NCBI GenBank assembly: GCA_004555405.1
Contig: SFIE01000003.1
Location: 1-64,000, forward strand
From: Subdoligranulum sp.
GTDB taxonomy: Bacteria; Bacillota; Clostridia; Oscillospirales; Ruminococcaceae
Reading direction: 5' to 3'
DNA: 64,000 nt
Positions within the stretch are counted from its first letter, which is position 1. Each line of letters opens with the position of its first letter. The position numbers were made by a program, and so were the translations under genes. This document shows, in pieces, positions 51,331-59,679 of this stretch. The notes beneath the pieces are model-generated. The model had not been told where the DNA came from and searched no databases. It was given only the letters and a program-made list of their open reading frames with translations.

Positions 51331-52067
51331 TGTGTGTTGTAGCCTCGCGCCGTTACCATACGGCCCGCACAGTTTTGGGTGAATGCATTGCCGATGAACA
51401 CCGTGGTAAACATATCCACGGTTTCATTTTGCAGCTGAGCCAGCGTGAGCAGGCGGTGCTTTTGCCCTTTTCGGCCAATGTTCTGCACCCAGCCGCACAC
51501 CGTATCGGCGGGCTTGCCCGCCGCCAGCAGGATTTCGCACGCACGGCGCAGATGCCCCGGCCGCTGGCGGCTCATGGGGTTATACAGGCACAGCGCAAAA
51601 TCCCCCATGGCCGCCGCCTGCAGCCGCTTTTCGATCACGCTCCAGGGCGTTAAATGATCCGACAGCGAAACCACGCACCAGTCGTTCATCAGCGGTGCGC
51701 CCAGCACGGCCGCCCCCGAAAGGGCCGCGGTGAGCCCGGGGATCACCTCTACCTGCACGCCGGGATAGGCAGGCGCAAGCTCTAAAATAGGCCCGGCCAT
51801 GCCGTATACCCCGGCATCGCCGCTGCACACCATGGCCACGCGGCGGCCCGCTTGGGCCAGCTGCAGCGCCGCACGGCAGCGCTCTACCTCACGGGTCATG
51901 GGAGTTGTGAAAATTTCTTTTTCCGGGAAAAGTGCCCTCACCTGATCGGTGTACACGCTGTAGCCCACAGCCACATCGCACCATTTCAGCGCTGCCAGGG
52001 CCGCCGGGGCCAGCAGCGCTTCGCTGCCCGGGCCAAGGCCCACCACTTTCAGCATTTGTTCACTCAT
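51327..52067 (-). CDS. cbiH: Cobalt-precorrin-3 C17-methyltransferase CbiH
   Basis: The 246-residue tetrapyrrole methylase begins VVGLGPGSEALLAPAALAAL. It has the CbiH/CobJ signature TPMTREVERCRAALQLA, the SAM-site CSGDAGVYGMAG, and FALCLYNPMSRQR. It catalyses ring contraction by C17 methylation. The start at 52067 overlaps the cbiG stop (ATGA). Confidence 0.94.
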   Translation of the reverse strand: MSEQMLKVVGLGPGSEALLAPAALAALKWCDVAVGYSVYTDQVRALFPEKEIFTTPMTREVERCRAALQLAQAGRRVAMVCSGDAGVYGMAGPILELAPAYPGVQVEVIPGLTAALSGAAVLGAPLMNDWCVVSLSDHLTPWSVIEKRLQAAAMGDFALCLYNPMSRQRPGHLRRACEILLAAGKPADTVCGWVQNIGRKGQKHRLLTLAQLQNETVDMFTTVFIGNAFTQNCAGRMVTARGYNTQ

Positions 52068-53047
52068 TCGTTTGCACCCCAGTTCCAATCGATTCGGCAG
52101 GCCGCTGCCAAAGTCACGCCGCCGCCCGCCTGCCGGGGCAAAGCGGGCATGGCCCCCTCGCCTGCCGCCAAAAGCGCTGCGCGCTCGCACACATTGTCCA
52201 CGCCCACGGTTTTCTGCACAAAGGCCGAGGCGGTAAACTGCCCCGGCACCGCCGCAAGCTGCCCGGCAGAATAAAAGCCGATGGGCCAGCCGCGGCCCCG
52301 GCAGAACGCCAGAAGCCCGGCTTCGTTTTGTTTTACATCAATGCTTGCCGCCCCCACCACGCATTCGGCGGGTAGGCCGCTTTGGGCAAAGGCGGCTTCC
52401 AGCGCCTCGCACCCGATGTTTTTTCGGCACCCGATGCCAAGAAACAGCGGCGGGCACAGCCAGAGCGCCGCCTTGCTTTGCGGCGGCACGGCATCCACCA
52501 CCATCGCCGCCTGTTCCCGGCTTTCGGCGGCGGCCAGCCCCTTGGGGGGCGTGCCCGGTATGGGCCAGCGGCTCCAATACAGCACGGTTTTGCCTGCCAG
52601 CAGCGCTGCCGACACAGTTTTGATCGCACCGGCATTCATCACCCGCAGGCCAAGGCCCTTGGCCCACACATCGGCGGCAAACAGATTTCGCCCGTCGGTG
52701 GCGGTGGTGATCACCGCCTGGGCCCCGGTCAGGTTGGCAATGGCCCGGGCCAGCCGGTTGGCACCGCCCAGATGCCCCGACAAAATGGGAATGGCGTAGC
52801 GTGCGTTTTCATCCACCACCACCACGGCAGGGTCAACGGTTTTGCGCTTCATATACGGCGCAATGGCCCGCACCGCAATACCGGCCGCGCCCACAAACAC
52901 CAGCGCATCGCCTGAAAAATGCGCCTCGGTCCATTCGTTTAAGCCCACGGCCTTGCCGCCGCGCACGGCCTTGCCCCCCAGCGCCCCGGCCAGTTTTTGG
53001 GCCAGCGCATAGCCGCGGTCTGTAAAAGCGATCAGGTTCAGCTCCAT
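52064..53047 (-). CDS. cbiG: Cobalt-precorrin-5A hydrolase CbiG
   Basis: The 327-residue protein has the N-terminal AFTDRGYALAQKLAGAL, the central FVGAAGIAVRAIAPYM and the LSGHLGGANRLARAIA block with TTATDGRNLFAADVWA. The C-terminal domain has GIGCRKNIGCEALEAA. CbiG opens the delta-lactone and releases acetaldehyde, a step specific to the oxygen-independent pathway. Confidence 0.94.
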   Translation of the reverse strand: MELNLIAFTDRGYALAQKLAGALGGKAVRGGKAVGLNEWTEAHFSGDALVFVGAAGIAVRAIAPYMKRKTVDPAVVVVDENARYAIPILSGHLGGANRLARAIANLTGAQAVITTATDGRNLFAADVWAKGLGLRVMNAGAIKTVSAALLAGKTVLYWSRWPIPGTPPKGLAAAESREQAAMVVDAVPPQSKAALWLCPPLFLGIGCRKNIGCEALEAAFAQSGLPAECVVGAASIDVKQNEAGLLAFCRGRGWPIGFYSAGQLAAVPGQFTASAFVQKTVGVDNVCERAALLAAGEGAMPALPRQAGGGVTLAAACRIDWNWGANE

Positions 53048-53051
53048 GGTT

Positions 53052-53819
53052 TTATGCCTCTTGTGATGCCTGCCGGTAGCCCGTGGTAAAGCTGGGGCTG
53101 TACAGGCAGCTTTTTTCGTAGCCGGTGCCTGCCAGAAAATCCCCCGCCAGCACCAGCGCCGTGCGGCTGATCCCAGCCCGGCTGCCCGCCTGTGCCAGCT
53201 CGCCCAGGCGGCAATGCACGATTTTTTCCTCGGGCCATGTGGCCTTATACACCAGCGCCGCCGGAGTGTCGGCTGTGTAAGCGCCCCCCGCCAGCAAGGC
53301 CTGCTGCACGCCGGGCAGCATACCGCTGCTCAGAAAGATCGCCATGCTGGCCCCGTGGGCCGCCAGCTTTTGCAGCGCCTCTCTCTCGGGCACCGGGGTT
53401 CGCCCCGCCAGCCGGGTGATGATCACGGTTTGGCTGATGCCGGGCAGCGTGTATTCGGCCCCCAGCGCCGCCGCCGCACCGCAAAAGCTGCTCACGCCGG
53501 GGGTATCGTCCCACTCGATTCCAAGGGAGTCCAGCGCGTCCATCTGCTCACGCACGGCGCCGTAAATGCTTTGGTCGCCCGTGTGCAGGCGCACGGTTTC
53601 CAGCCCGTCACCCTCGGCCTGCTGCATGGCCTGCAGCACCTCGGGCAGGCTCATTTCGGCGCTGTTGTAAATGCGGCACCCCTCTGGGGCAAGGCCCAGC
53701 AGCGCCGGGTTGACCAGGCTGCCCGCATAGATCACACAGCCCGCCCTTTGCAAAAGCGCCGCGCCGCGCTGCGTAATAAGATCGGGGGCTCCGGGCCCCG
53801 CGCCCACAAAATGTATCAT
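53052..53819 (-). CDS. cbiF: Cobalt-precorrin-4 C11-methyltransferase CbiF
   Basis: The 255-residue tetrapyrrole methylase has MIHFVGAGPGAPDLITQRGA, VIYAGSLVNPALL, RLHTGDQSIYGAVREQMDAL and TPGVSSFCGAAAALGAEYTL, the CbiF/CobM pattern. The ATG at 53819 follows AAAGGAGAAAATGGC; the upstream frame to 54281 overlaps cbiL and is rejected. Confidence 0.94.
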   Translation of the reverse strand: MIHFVGAGPGAPDLITQRGAALLQRAGCVIYAGSLVNPALLGLAPEGCRIYNSAEMSLPEVLQAMQQAEGDGLETVRLHTGDQSIYGAVREQMDALDSLGIEWDDTPGVSSFCGAAAALGAEYTLPGISQTVIITRLAGRTPVPEREALQKLAAHGASMAIFLSSGMLPGVQQALLAGGAYTADTPAALVYKATWPEEKIVHCRLGELAQAGSRAGISRTALVLAGDFLAGTGYEKSCLYSPSFTTGYRQASQEA

Positions 53820-53839
53820 GCCATTTTCTCCTTTGCGTA

Positions 53840-54535
53840 TCACTCTTTCACGATCACCAGGGCAAAATAGCCGGTTTCGCCCTGGGCGGGCTGCTGGTTT
53901 GCCAAATTGGGCCACACCCGCTCGGCGGCAAGCCCGCAGTCGCACACAAGGGCGCTTTTTTCCAAAAGCTGCCGCTGCGCCAGCAGCTGCAGCACCCCAG
54001 GCAGGCTGCGCCCGGTTTTCATCAGGATCTTGGTACCCGGCCAGTCGAGAGCCTGGGCCAGATTGGCCTCGCCCGGCACCAGGTGCACCGGGCTTTGCAT
54101 ATCCGTAAGGCTGATGCCCAGCCGCGCCGCCGCTGCGCAAAAGCTGGGGATGCCCGGCACCATCACGGCGGCATAGCCCTTTTGGCGAATGCGCTCCAGC
54201 AGATACTGCCCGCTGGCGTAAATGCTCACATCCCCCAGATTGACCAGCGCGATGTCCTGCCCGGCATCCAGCACGGCGCACAGCGCCCTCTCGGCGGCGG
54301 CATAGGCGCTTTCCCGCTCGGCCTCGCCGCGTTTCATGGCAAAATCCAGCGGCAGCACGGTTTTATCGGCAAGGGGCACGGCTTTTTGTGCAATTTCCAG
54401 CGCCAGCATATGCCCGCCCCCCGTTCGCGGCGCAGCGATCACCGGGCAGGCGCGCAGGGTTTCGGCTGCCAGAAGCGTGAGATGCCCGGCTTTGCCCGGG
54501 CCCACGCCCACGGCATACAGAGTGCCGCGTTTCAT
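53840..54535 (-). CDS. cbiL: Cobalt-precorrin-2 C20-methyltransferase CbiL
   Basis: The 231-residue tetrapyrrole methylase has LYAVGVGPGKAGHLTLLAAE, VNLGDVSIYASGQYLLERI and VPGIPSFCAAAARLGISL, the CbiL/CobI pattern. The ATG at 54535 is chosen because it forms the ATGA overlap with the cbiD stop; a start four codons earlier at 54547 is possible. It is the first methylation step after cobalt insertion. Confidence 0.93.
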   Translation of the reverse strand: MKRGTLYAVGVGPGKAGHLTLLAAETLRACPVIAAPRTGGGHMLALEIAQKAVPLADKTVLPLDFAMKRGEAERESAYAAAERALCAVLDAGQDIALVNLGDVSIYASGQYLLERIRQKGYAAVMVPGIPSFCAAAARLGISLTDMQSPVHLVPGEANLAQALDWPGTKILMKTGRSLPGVLQLLAQRQLLEKSALVCDCGLAAERVWPNLANQQPAQGETGYFALVIVKE

Positions 54536-55665
54536 GTTGTTTTCCACTGGTTCAAAAGCTCCTTTGCGGTTTCGGTTTCGCCCAAAAGGCCATACACACG
54601 GCTGAAAACCACCAAACCGGTTTTTCTTTCTTCGCCCGCGCGGCGCGCGGCATGGGCCCCGGCCCTTTGGGTGATGGCCTGCAGCACCGGCGCGCTCAGC
54701 CCGGCCTGCTGCAGAATTTCAATGCAGGCATCGCTGGTGGCGGCCTGCATCAGCCTGCGGCACAGTGGGGCATCGGCCCCGGCCAGCGCAGCCTGCGCCG
54801 TGAAAATTTCGGCACGGCCATCGGCCATGCGGGAGTGTGTGTTCATAATGCCCGCCGAAAGCTTGCACAGCTTGCCCATGTGGCCCACCAGCAATATTTC
54901 GGCAAAATCCAGCACAGCGGCCTGATCCAGCGCTTCGCCCACATAGTTGCTGCACTTGACCACCGGCACGCCCAAAGCGTTCCAGCCCTGCTGGGCCAAA
55001 AAATCCGTGCCGTAGTTGCCGGGGGTCAGAATCAGGCGCGGGCTTTGCGCCCGGGCCTGCCGCAGCTCAAGCTCCATGCTTTCGATCAGCGCTGCCTCGC
55101 TCATGGGCTCTACCATGCCGCTGGTGCCCAAAATCGAGAGCCCGCCCACAATGCCCAGCTGCGGGTTGAAGGTTTTTTGCGCCAGCGCCTCGCCGCCGGG
55201 CGCGGAAATGATGATCTGCAGCCCGCCGGAGTATCCAAAGGCTGCGCTGATCTTCCGGGCGCTTTCCCGGATCATGCGGCGCGGGGTGGAATTGATGGCC
55301 CATTCCCCCACCGGCTGGTCCAGCCCGGGCTTGGTTACCCGGCCAATGCCCTCGCCCCCGCACACGGCAAAGCCCGCCGCGGTTTTTTGGGCGCGGGCAT
55401 AAATGAGAAGGCCGTTGGTGATGTCGGGATCATCGCCGGCATCCTTTTGCACCGCGCATTCGGCCCAGCCCGGCCCGGCCCGCACAGCCGCCGGCTGCAC
55501 CTGCACCTGCCAGCCCCCGGGCGTGGGCATAGAAAGCGTGGCCGGGGCCTGCCCGCCCAGCAAAAGCTGCACGGCCCCGGCCGCCGCCAGCGCCGCGCAG
55601 GTGCCCGTGGTGTAGCCGCACCGCAGCTGCTTTTGCCCGCAGCGGATATACCGTTCAAACGCCAT
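54532..55665 (-). CDS. cbiD: Cobalt-precorrin-5B C1-methyltransferase CbiD
   Basis: The 377-residue protein shows CbiD landmarks: LRCGYTTGTCAALAAAGAVQ, DAGDDPDITNG, GGEGIGRVTKPGLDQPVGEW and ILGTSGMVEPMSEAALIES. It methylates C1 and is specific to the anaerobic pathway. It is the first gene of the long minus-strand operon, with its own promoter 97 bp upstream. AAAGGGGGCAAAGGGC precedes the ATG. Confidence 0.95.
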   Translation of the reverse strand: MAFERYIRCGQKQLRCGYTTGTCAALAAAGAVQLLLGGQAPATLSMPTPGGWQVQVQPAAVRAGPGWAECAVQKDAGDDPDITNGLLIYARAQKTAAGFAVCGGEGIGRVTKPGLDQPVGEWAINSTPRRMIRESARKISAAFGYSGGLQIIISAPGGEALAQKTFNPQLGIVGGLSILGTSGMVEPMSEAALIESMELELRQARAQSPRLILTPGNYGTDFLAQQGWNALGVPVVKCSNYVGEALDQAAVLDFAEILLVGHMGKLCKLSAGIMNTHSRMADGRAEIFTAQAALAGADAPLCRRLMQAATSDACIEILQQAGLSAPVLQAITQRAGAHAARRAGEERKTGLVVFSRVYGLLGETETAKELLNQWKTT

Positions 55666-55719
55666 GCCCTTTGCCCCCTTTTCTTATGCGCCCGTGCGCT
55701 TTTTGTCCATTCCTGCCTG

Positions 55720-55745
55720 GCCCTGCGCCCGGCGGCAGGGCCCTA
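55720..55745 (-). promoter_or_regulatory. Leader hairpin of the cbi operon
   Basis: GGCCCTGC and GCAGGGCC arms with a GC-rich loop lie just after the expected transcription start and about 55 bases before cbiD. There is no T run, and no cobalamin aptamer elements are visible here. Confidence 0.5.
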
Positions 55746-55761
55746 TATAATTACCTCTAAT

Positions 55762-55790
55762 ATTATAACGGCTTATGCCCTGTATCGCAA
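55762..55790 (-). promoter_or_regulatory. Promoter of the cbi operon
   Basis: On the minus strand TTGCGA (55785-55790), a 17-bp spacer and TATAAT (55762-55767). Confidence 0.75.
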
Positions 55791-55877
55791 GCCGTGAAAC
55801 GCCGCTGTAAAATTGGTTTTTCTATGCATTCTACACAAAAGTTTACACACTGGTAACATTTCGGTTGGGCAGTAATC

Positions 55878-55906
55878 TTGCATTCATGCTGCAAATATTC
55901 TATAAT
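55878..55906 (+). promoter_or_regulatory. Promoter of the TetR-type regulator
   Basis: TTGCAT (55878-55883), a 17-bp spacer and TATAAT (55901-55906). The stretch TTGCATTCATGCTGCAA contains imperfect dyad symmetry that could be an autoregulatory operator. Confidence 0.7.
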
Positions 55907-55964
55907 GATGGTAATAAACGAGAAAATCTGTAAGCATTATTGATAAAAGAAGGAGATTTCCATC

Positions 55965-56492
55965 ATGGCCCATTCCACCAGAAATGATCTGGCCGATGCC
56001 CTGCGGCAGCTTCTTTCGGATCGCTCTTTGGATAAGATCACCGTGCAGAATATTGCCGATGCCGCCAATGTAAGCCGAAAAACCTTTTATTATCATTTTC
56101 AGGATGTTTATGATCTGCTGGAATGGATGCTGGAGCAGCACCGCACCAATCTGGAGCCTCAGGTGAGTGACCGCAACGCCTGGCGCACGGCCGTGGCCAA
56201 CCTGCTGGATTTCTGCCTGGAAAACCGCGCCATGATCCAAAATCTTTTCCGTTCCATCAGCCGTGACTCGCTGGACCGCTATACATACTCGATCCTGCTG
56301 AAAAGCCTGACGGATTACACCCGCAATCAGGCCACGCAGTACAGCCTTTCCGAAAAGCAATACAAGGCGCTTTTGCAGTTTACGGCGCACGGCCTGCAGG
56401 GCCTGCTGCTGACATGGATCGACGGCGGTATGCGCGTGCCGCGTGACGAATTGATTGAAACCGTTGACACTATTTTCTCGCTGCGCTCGTAA
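55965..56492 (+). CDS. TetR-family regulator (DhaS-like)
   Basis: The 175-residue protein has an N-terminal TetR helix-turn-helix (ITVQNIADAANVSRKTFYYH, about residues 25-44) and an all-helical ligand domain. The TFYYHFQDVYDLLEWM run is typical of the DhaS/TetR_C subgroup common in Firmicutes. AAGGAGATTTCCATC precedes the ATG. It is divergent from the cbi operon and upstream of a radical SAM gene; either could be a target. Confidence 0.88.
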   Translation: MAHSTRNDLADALRQLLSDRSLDKITVQNIADAANVSRKTFYYHFQDVYDLLEWMLEQHRTNLEPQVSDRNAWRTAVANLLDFCLENRAMIQNLFRSISRDSLDRYTYSILLKSLTDYTRNQATQYSLSEKQYKALLQFTAHGLQGLLLTWIDGGMRVPRDELIETVDTIFSLRS

Positions 56493-56517
56493 GGCAGCCT
56501 GATCAAAATTATCCCCC

Positions 56518-56567
56518 CGGAAGCTGTTTTCATAACCGATGCACACCGGCTATGAAAGCAGCTTTCC
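56518..56567 (+). other. Hairpin between the TetR and radical SAM genes
   Basis: GGAAGCTGTTTTCATA and TATGAAAGCAGCTTTCC pair with small mismatches. There is no T run, so it may be a processing site or weak terminator just before the next ribosome site. Confidence 0.45.
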
Positions 56568-56585
56568 GCACCAAAAGGAGTTTTT

Positions 56586-57452
56586 ATGCACTATTCCGGA
56601 GATGTTTTCCGCCCGCCCAGTGAAGCCTACAGCCTGATTTTGCAGGTAACGCTGGGCTGCAGCCACAACCGCTGCGCCTTTTGCTATATGTACAAGGCCA
56701 AAAAGTTCTCGATCCGCCCTCTGCGCGAGGTGTTTGAGGATATCGAGGAGGCTGCCCCCTATCGCTTCCGCCGCGTGTTTCTGGCGGACGGCGACGCCCT
56801 GATCCTGCCCACCGAAACGCTGGTGCAGATCCTTACGCGCATTCGCAAGCGCATTCCCACCTGCCAGCGCGTGGGCGTGTATGGCTCGCCCAACAGCATT
56901 CTGCGCAAAACCCCCGAAGAACTGGAGACCCTGCGCAAGCTGGGGCTGGGCATTGTGTATATGGGGCTGGAAAGCGGCAACGATGCCGTGCTGAAAAAGT
57001 TTGACAAGGGCTTTGATGCCGCCAGCATCATTCAGGCCGGGCAGCGTGTAAAACAGGCCGGGCTGCTGCTGAGCGTGACCGCCATCAACGGCCTTGGCGG
57101 CCAGGAAATGAGCGAGGCACACGCGCTGGACACTGCCAAGGCTTTCACCGCCATGAAGCCGGACTATGTGGGCATGCTCACGCTGCGGGTTTACGGCAAC
57201 ACCCCGCTGGCAGGCTGGGTGCAGCGCGGCGAATTTAAGCTGCTGGACGGGCCCTTGGCGCTGGCCCGGGAAAACCGCCTGCTGATTGAGCATATGGACT
57301 GCGAGGGCACGGTGTTCCGCTCGAACCATGCCAGCAACTATCTGGCACTGGCCGGCACACTGAACAAGGATAAAGACCGCCTGCTGGCGCAGCTGGATGC
57401 CGCGCTGGAGGGCAAACGGCGCTTCCGCAGCGAAGTGCAGCTTGGTTTTTAA
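56586..57452 (+). CDS. Radical SAM protein of unknown substrate
   Basis: The 288-residue protein has a cluster motif CSHNRCAFC (residues about 24-32), i.e. C-x4-C-x2-C rather than the usual C-x3-C-x2-C. YMY follows, and the SAM-binding regions FLADGDALIL and YMGLESGNDAVLK are present. This spacing is, from memory, a known variant in small Elp3/MiaB/NifB-type radical SAM proteins. No accessory domain is fused. AAAAGGAGTTTTT precedes the ATG. The reaction is unknown. Confidence 0.8.
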   Translation: MHYSGDVFRPPSEAYSLILQVTLGCSHNRCAFCYMYKAKKFSIRPLREVFEDIEEAAPYRFRRVFLADGDALILPTETLVQILTRIRKRIPTCQRVGVYGSPNSILRKTPEELETLRKLGLGIVYMGLESGNDAVLKKFDKGFDAASIIQAGQRVKQAGLLLSVTAINGLGGQEMSEAHALDTAKAFTAMKPDYVGMLTLRVYGNTPLAGWVQRGEFKLLDGPLALARENRLLIEHMDCEGTVFRSNHASNYLALAGTLNKDKDRLLAQLDAALEGKRRFRSEVQLGF

Positions 57453-57463
57453 TAAACACTTTC

Positions 57464-57503
57464 CGGCAGCGCTGCACCCCGCAGGGTGCCGGTGCTGCCT
57501 TTT
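57464..57503 (+). terminator. Terminator after the radical SAM gene
   Basis: GGCAGCGCTGCACCC and GGGTGCCGGTGCTGCC pair with a central mismatch, followed by TTTTG. Confidence 0.65.
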
Positions 57504-57531
57504 GTAAATTTTACCGATCGAGGCATTTTTC

Positions 57532-57936
57532 ATGGATTACGAACCTTTGCGGGAGTGGGCCAACAAGGCCAGCCCGTTTATGATGCACAACGGCATTCTG
57601 ATCACGGATGTGGCCGACGGCTGCGCCACGGCTTCGGCTGATCTGGGGCAGCTTTCGCTGAACCCCTACGGTGCGGCGCACGGCGGTTTTTTGTTCACCA
57701 TGGCCGACTGTGCCACCGGCGTGGCCGTACACACCGACGGCCGCCATTATGTTACGCTGAATTCCAGCCTGAATTTTATACGCATGGCCAAGGACGGCAC
57801 GGTTACCGCCGATGCCCGCGTGGTAAAGCGCGGGCAAAGCGTTTCGGTGGCCGACGTGGTGATTACCTGCTGCGGGCAGGAAGTTGCCACCGGCACCTTT
57901 ACCTACTTTTGCCTGGACGCGCAAGCCGAACAGTAA
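57532..57936 (+). CDS. PaaI-type hotdog-fold thioesterase (second copy)
   Basis: The 134-residue hotdog domain has NPYGAAHGGFLFTMADCATG (about 43-62; HGG and Asp58 catalytic), SSLNFIRMAKDGTVTADARV and a C-terminal GTFTYFCLD. It is the same length as the thioesterase at 25.0 kb but clearly diverged. It should hydrolyse an acyl-CoA. A perfect terminator follows. Confidence 0.88.
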   Translation: MDYEPLREWANKASPFMMHNGILITDVADGCATASADLGQLSLNPYGAAHGGFLFTMADCATGVAVHTDGRHYVTLNSSLNFIRMAKDGTVTADARVVKRGQSVSVADVVITCCGQEVATGTFTYFCLDAQAEQ

Positions 57937-57966
57937 CTTTTTAGTAGCAAATTTCGCAATCAACAG

Positions 57967-58014
57967 AAAAAGCCATTGCAATTCGCCGTTTTTATGCGTT
58001 TTGCAATGGCTTTC
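57967..58014. terminator. Bidirectional terminator
   Basis: AAAGCCATTGCAA and TTGCAATGGCTTT are perfect arms with T/A runs on both sides. It lies between the convergent thioesterase and GNAT genes. Confidence 0.88.
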
Positions 58015-58057
58015 TTTGTGTAACTTTTTACTTGTAATTTGCTAATTCCATAAACGA

Positions 58058-58561
58058 TCACTCGCGGATCTTATCATAGGCAAGGCGGGGATCGTTATCC
58101 TCCTGCACATGGATCACGCCGCGCTGCGTAAAGCCCAGCTTTTTGAGCAGGTTTTGCATGGGAATGTTATCGCCGTGGGTATCGATGCGCAGATAGCGGC
58201 AGCGCGCAAGCGCCCAGTCCAGGCACGCCTTGCCCATGCCGGGCACCGTGCCGCCGGAGGCCAGCCGATGCACCACGCCATATTCGCCATCGCGGCCCCA
58301 CGCGCCGTTTTCAATGCTGGCGTAGGTGGGGTCGATCTCCACCCCCTGCAGATACACAAACGCGGCGGCGATCTGCGCCCCCTGCACCGCCACAAACAAT
58401 CGGCCGGTGCGGATATCCTCTTTCACCAGCGCTTCGGGCGGCCATGCGGTGTTCCACTGGCGGGGGTTGCCATGCTCGGCCATAAAACGGCGCGCATGGG
58501 CATAAATGGCCAGCACCGCGGGAAGATCCTGCATAACAGCCGGGCGAATGGAAATGCTCAT
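58058..58561 (-). CDS. GNAT-family N-acetyltransferase
   Basis: The 167-residue GNAT domain has ISIRPAVMQDLPAVLAIYAH at the N terminus. VVHRLASGGTVPGMGKACLD occupies the acetyl-CoA pyrophosphate loop region, and LRIDTHGDNIPMQNLLKKLG follows, typical of the family end. Its acceptor is unknown. It lies 24 bp after the GluQ-RS gene and is probably co-transcribed. Confidence 0.87.
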   Translation of the reverse strand: MSISIRPAVMQDLPAVLAIYAHARRFMAEHGNPRQWNTAWPPEALVKEDIRTGRLFVAVQGAQIAAAFVYLQGVEIDPTYASIENGAWGRDGEYGVVHRLASGGTVPGMGKACLDWALARCRYLRIDTHGDNIPMQNLLKKLGFTQRGVIHVQEDNDPRLAYDKIRE

Positions 58562-58585
58562 ACGGTTTGCTCCCCTTTCTCTTTT

Positions 58586-59533
58586 TTAAAACAGCCCTTC
58601 CGGCAGGGCAATATCCTGCCGGGGGATCTTATTCCAGTCAAAGCCGTTCAGCAGCTCGGTGGGCGTGCGCGGGGCCGGGGTGTCCTGCAGGCCCAAGGCA
58701 TACGCCATGCGCCCCACCAGCTGTTCGGGGGTGTAGCGCTGCTGCAGATTTTCCAGGCTTTGGTCACCGTCACGCTTGCTCAGGCGGCGGCCATCGGCGG
58801 CCAGCAGCAGCGGCATATGATAAAACCGGGGTGCTTTCAGGCCCAGCTCACGATACAGCCACAGCTGGCGCGGCGTGCTGGACAGCAGATCGGCCCCGCG
58901 CACCACCTGCGTGACCCCCATGAGGGCATCGTCCACCACCACGGCCAGCTGATAGGCAAACACGCCGTCGGCCCGGCGCAGATAAAAATCGCCGCAGTCC
59001 TTTGCCAGATTTTCGGCATAGGGGCCCATGTGGCCATCGGTAAAGCAAAGGGTTTCGTCCGGCACGATCACACGCCATGCGGGGCTTTTGTGCTTTTGCT
59101 TTTCGGCGATCTCGCCGGGCGTCAGCCCGCGGCAGGTGCCCGCATAGATCACCTGCCCGTCGCTGCGGTGGGGCGCGCTGGCTGCGTGAAGCTGGCTGCG
59201 GCTGCAAAAGCAGGGATACACCAGCCCCTTTGCCGCCAAGCGGTTATAAAACTGCTGATAAATTTCGCTGCGCTCGCTCTGGTAATAGCTGCCCGCCGGG
59301 CCGCCCTTGGCCCCGCCTTCATCGGCGGAAAGGCCCAGCCATGCAAGGTCGGCCTCTAAAAGATCCGCAAACGAGCGCGGGCAGCGCACGGGATCAAGAT
59401 CCTCAATGCGCAGCACCACCCTGCCCCCGGCGCTTTTGGCCGAAAGCCATGCCAGCAGGCAGCAGCTCAGATTGCCCAGATGCATTCGCCCGCTGGGGCT
59501 GGGCGCATAGCGCCCCACTTCGATCGCCGCCAT
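58586..59533 (-). CDS. gluQ: Glutamyl-Q tRNA(Asp) synthetase
   Basis: The 315-residue class I synthetase-like protein lacks an anticodon-binding domain. It has YAPSPSGRMHLGN (HIGH-like), RIEDLDPVRC, a zinc-type CFCSRS site and the KMSKS-like LSKRDGD. It would glutamylate queuosine in tRNA(Asp). The ATG at 59533 follows AAGGGGGAACCGCC; the frame to 59629 is rejected. A clear promoter stands upstream. Confidence 0.92.
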   Translation of the reverse strand: MAAIEVGRYAPSPSGRMHLGNLSCCLLAWLSAKSAGGRVVLRIEDLDPVRCPRSFADLLEADLAWLGLSADEGGAKGGPAGSYYQSERSEIYQQFYNRLAAKGLVYPCFCSRSQLHAASAPHRSDGQVIYAGTCRGLTPGEIAEKQKHKSPAWRVIVPDETLCFTDGHMGPYAENLAKDCGDFYLRRADGVFAYQLAVVVDDALMGVTQVVRGADLLSSTPRQLWLYRELGLKAPRFYHMPLLLAADGRRLSKRDGDQSLENLQQRYTPEQLVGRMAYALGLQDTPAPRTPTELLNGFDWNKIPRQDIALPEGLF

Positions 59534-59570
59534 GGCGGTTCCCCCTTTTTTGTTCAATGGATATGCTACC

Positions 59571-59599
59571 ATTATAATACCTGCCGGTTTTTGCAGCAA
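59571..59599 (-). promoter_or_regulatory. Promoter of gluQ
   Basis: On the minus strand TTGCTG (59594-59599), a 17-bp spacer and TATAAT (59571-59576). Confidence 0.75.
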
Positions 59600-59679
59600 G
59601 CCCCGGCACACACTGCGGGCGTTGCGCATAGCATGGGCTGGCAGGTTTTTACCGCAAGCATAAAGAAGGGGGTTTCACC

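Noticed and set aside
55666..55760. Possible cobalamin riboswitch upstream of cbiD
   Set aside because: I looked for the B12 box and the GGGAA/GCCACTG elements and found none; only a simple GC-rich hairpin is present.
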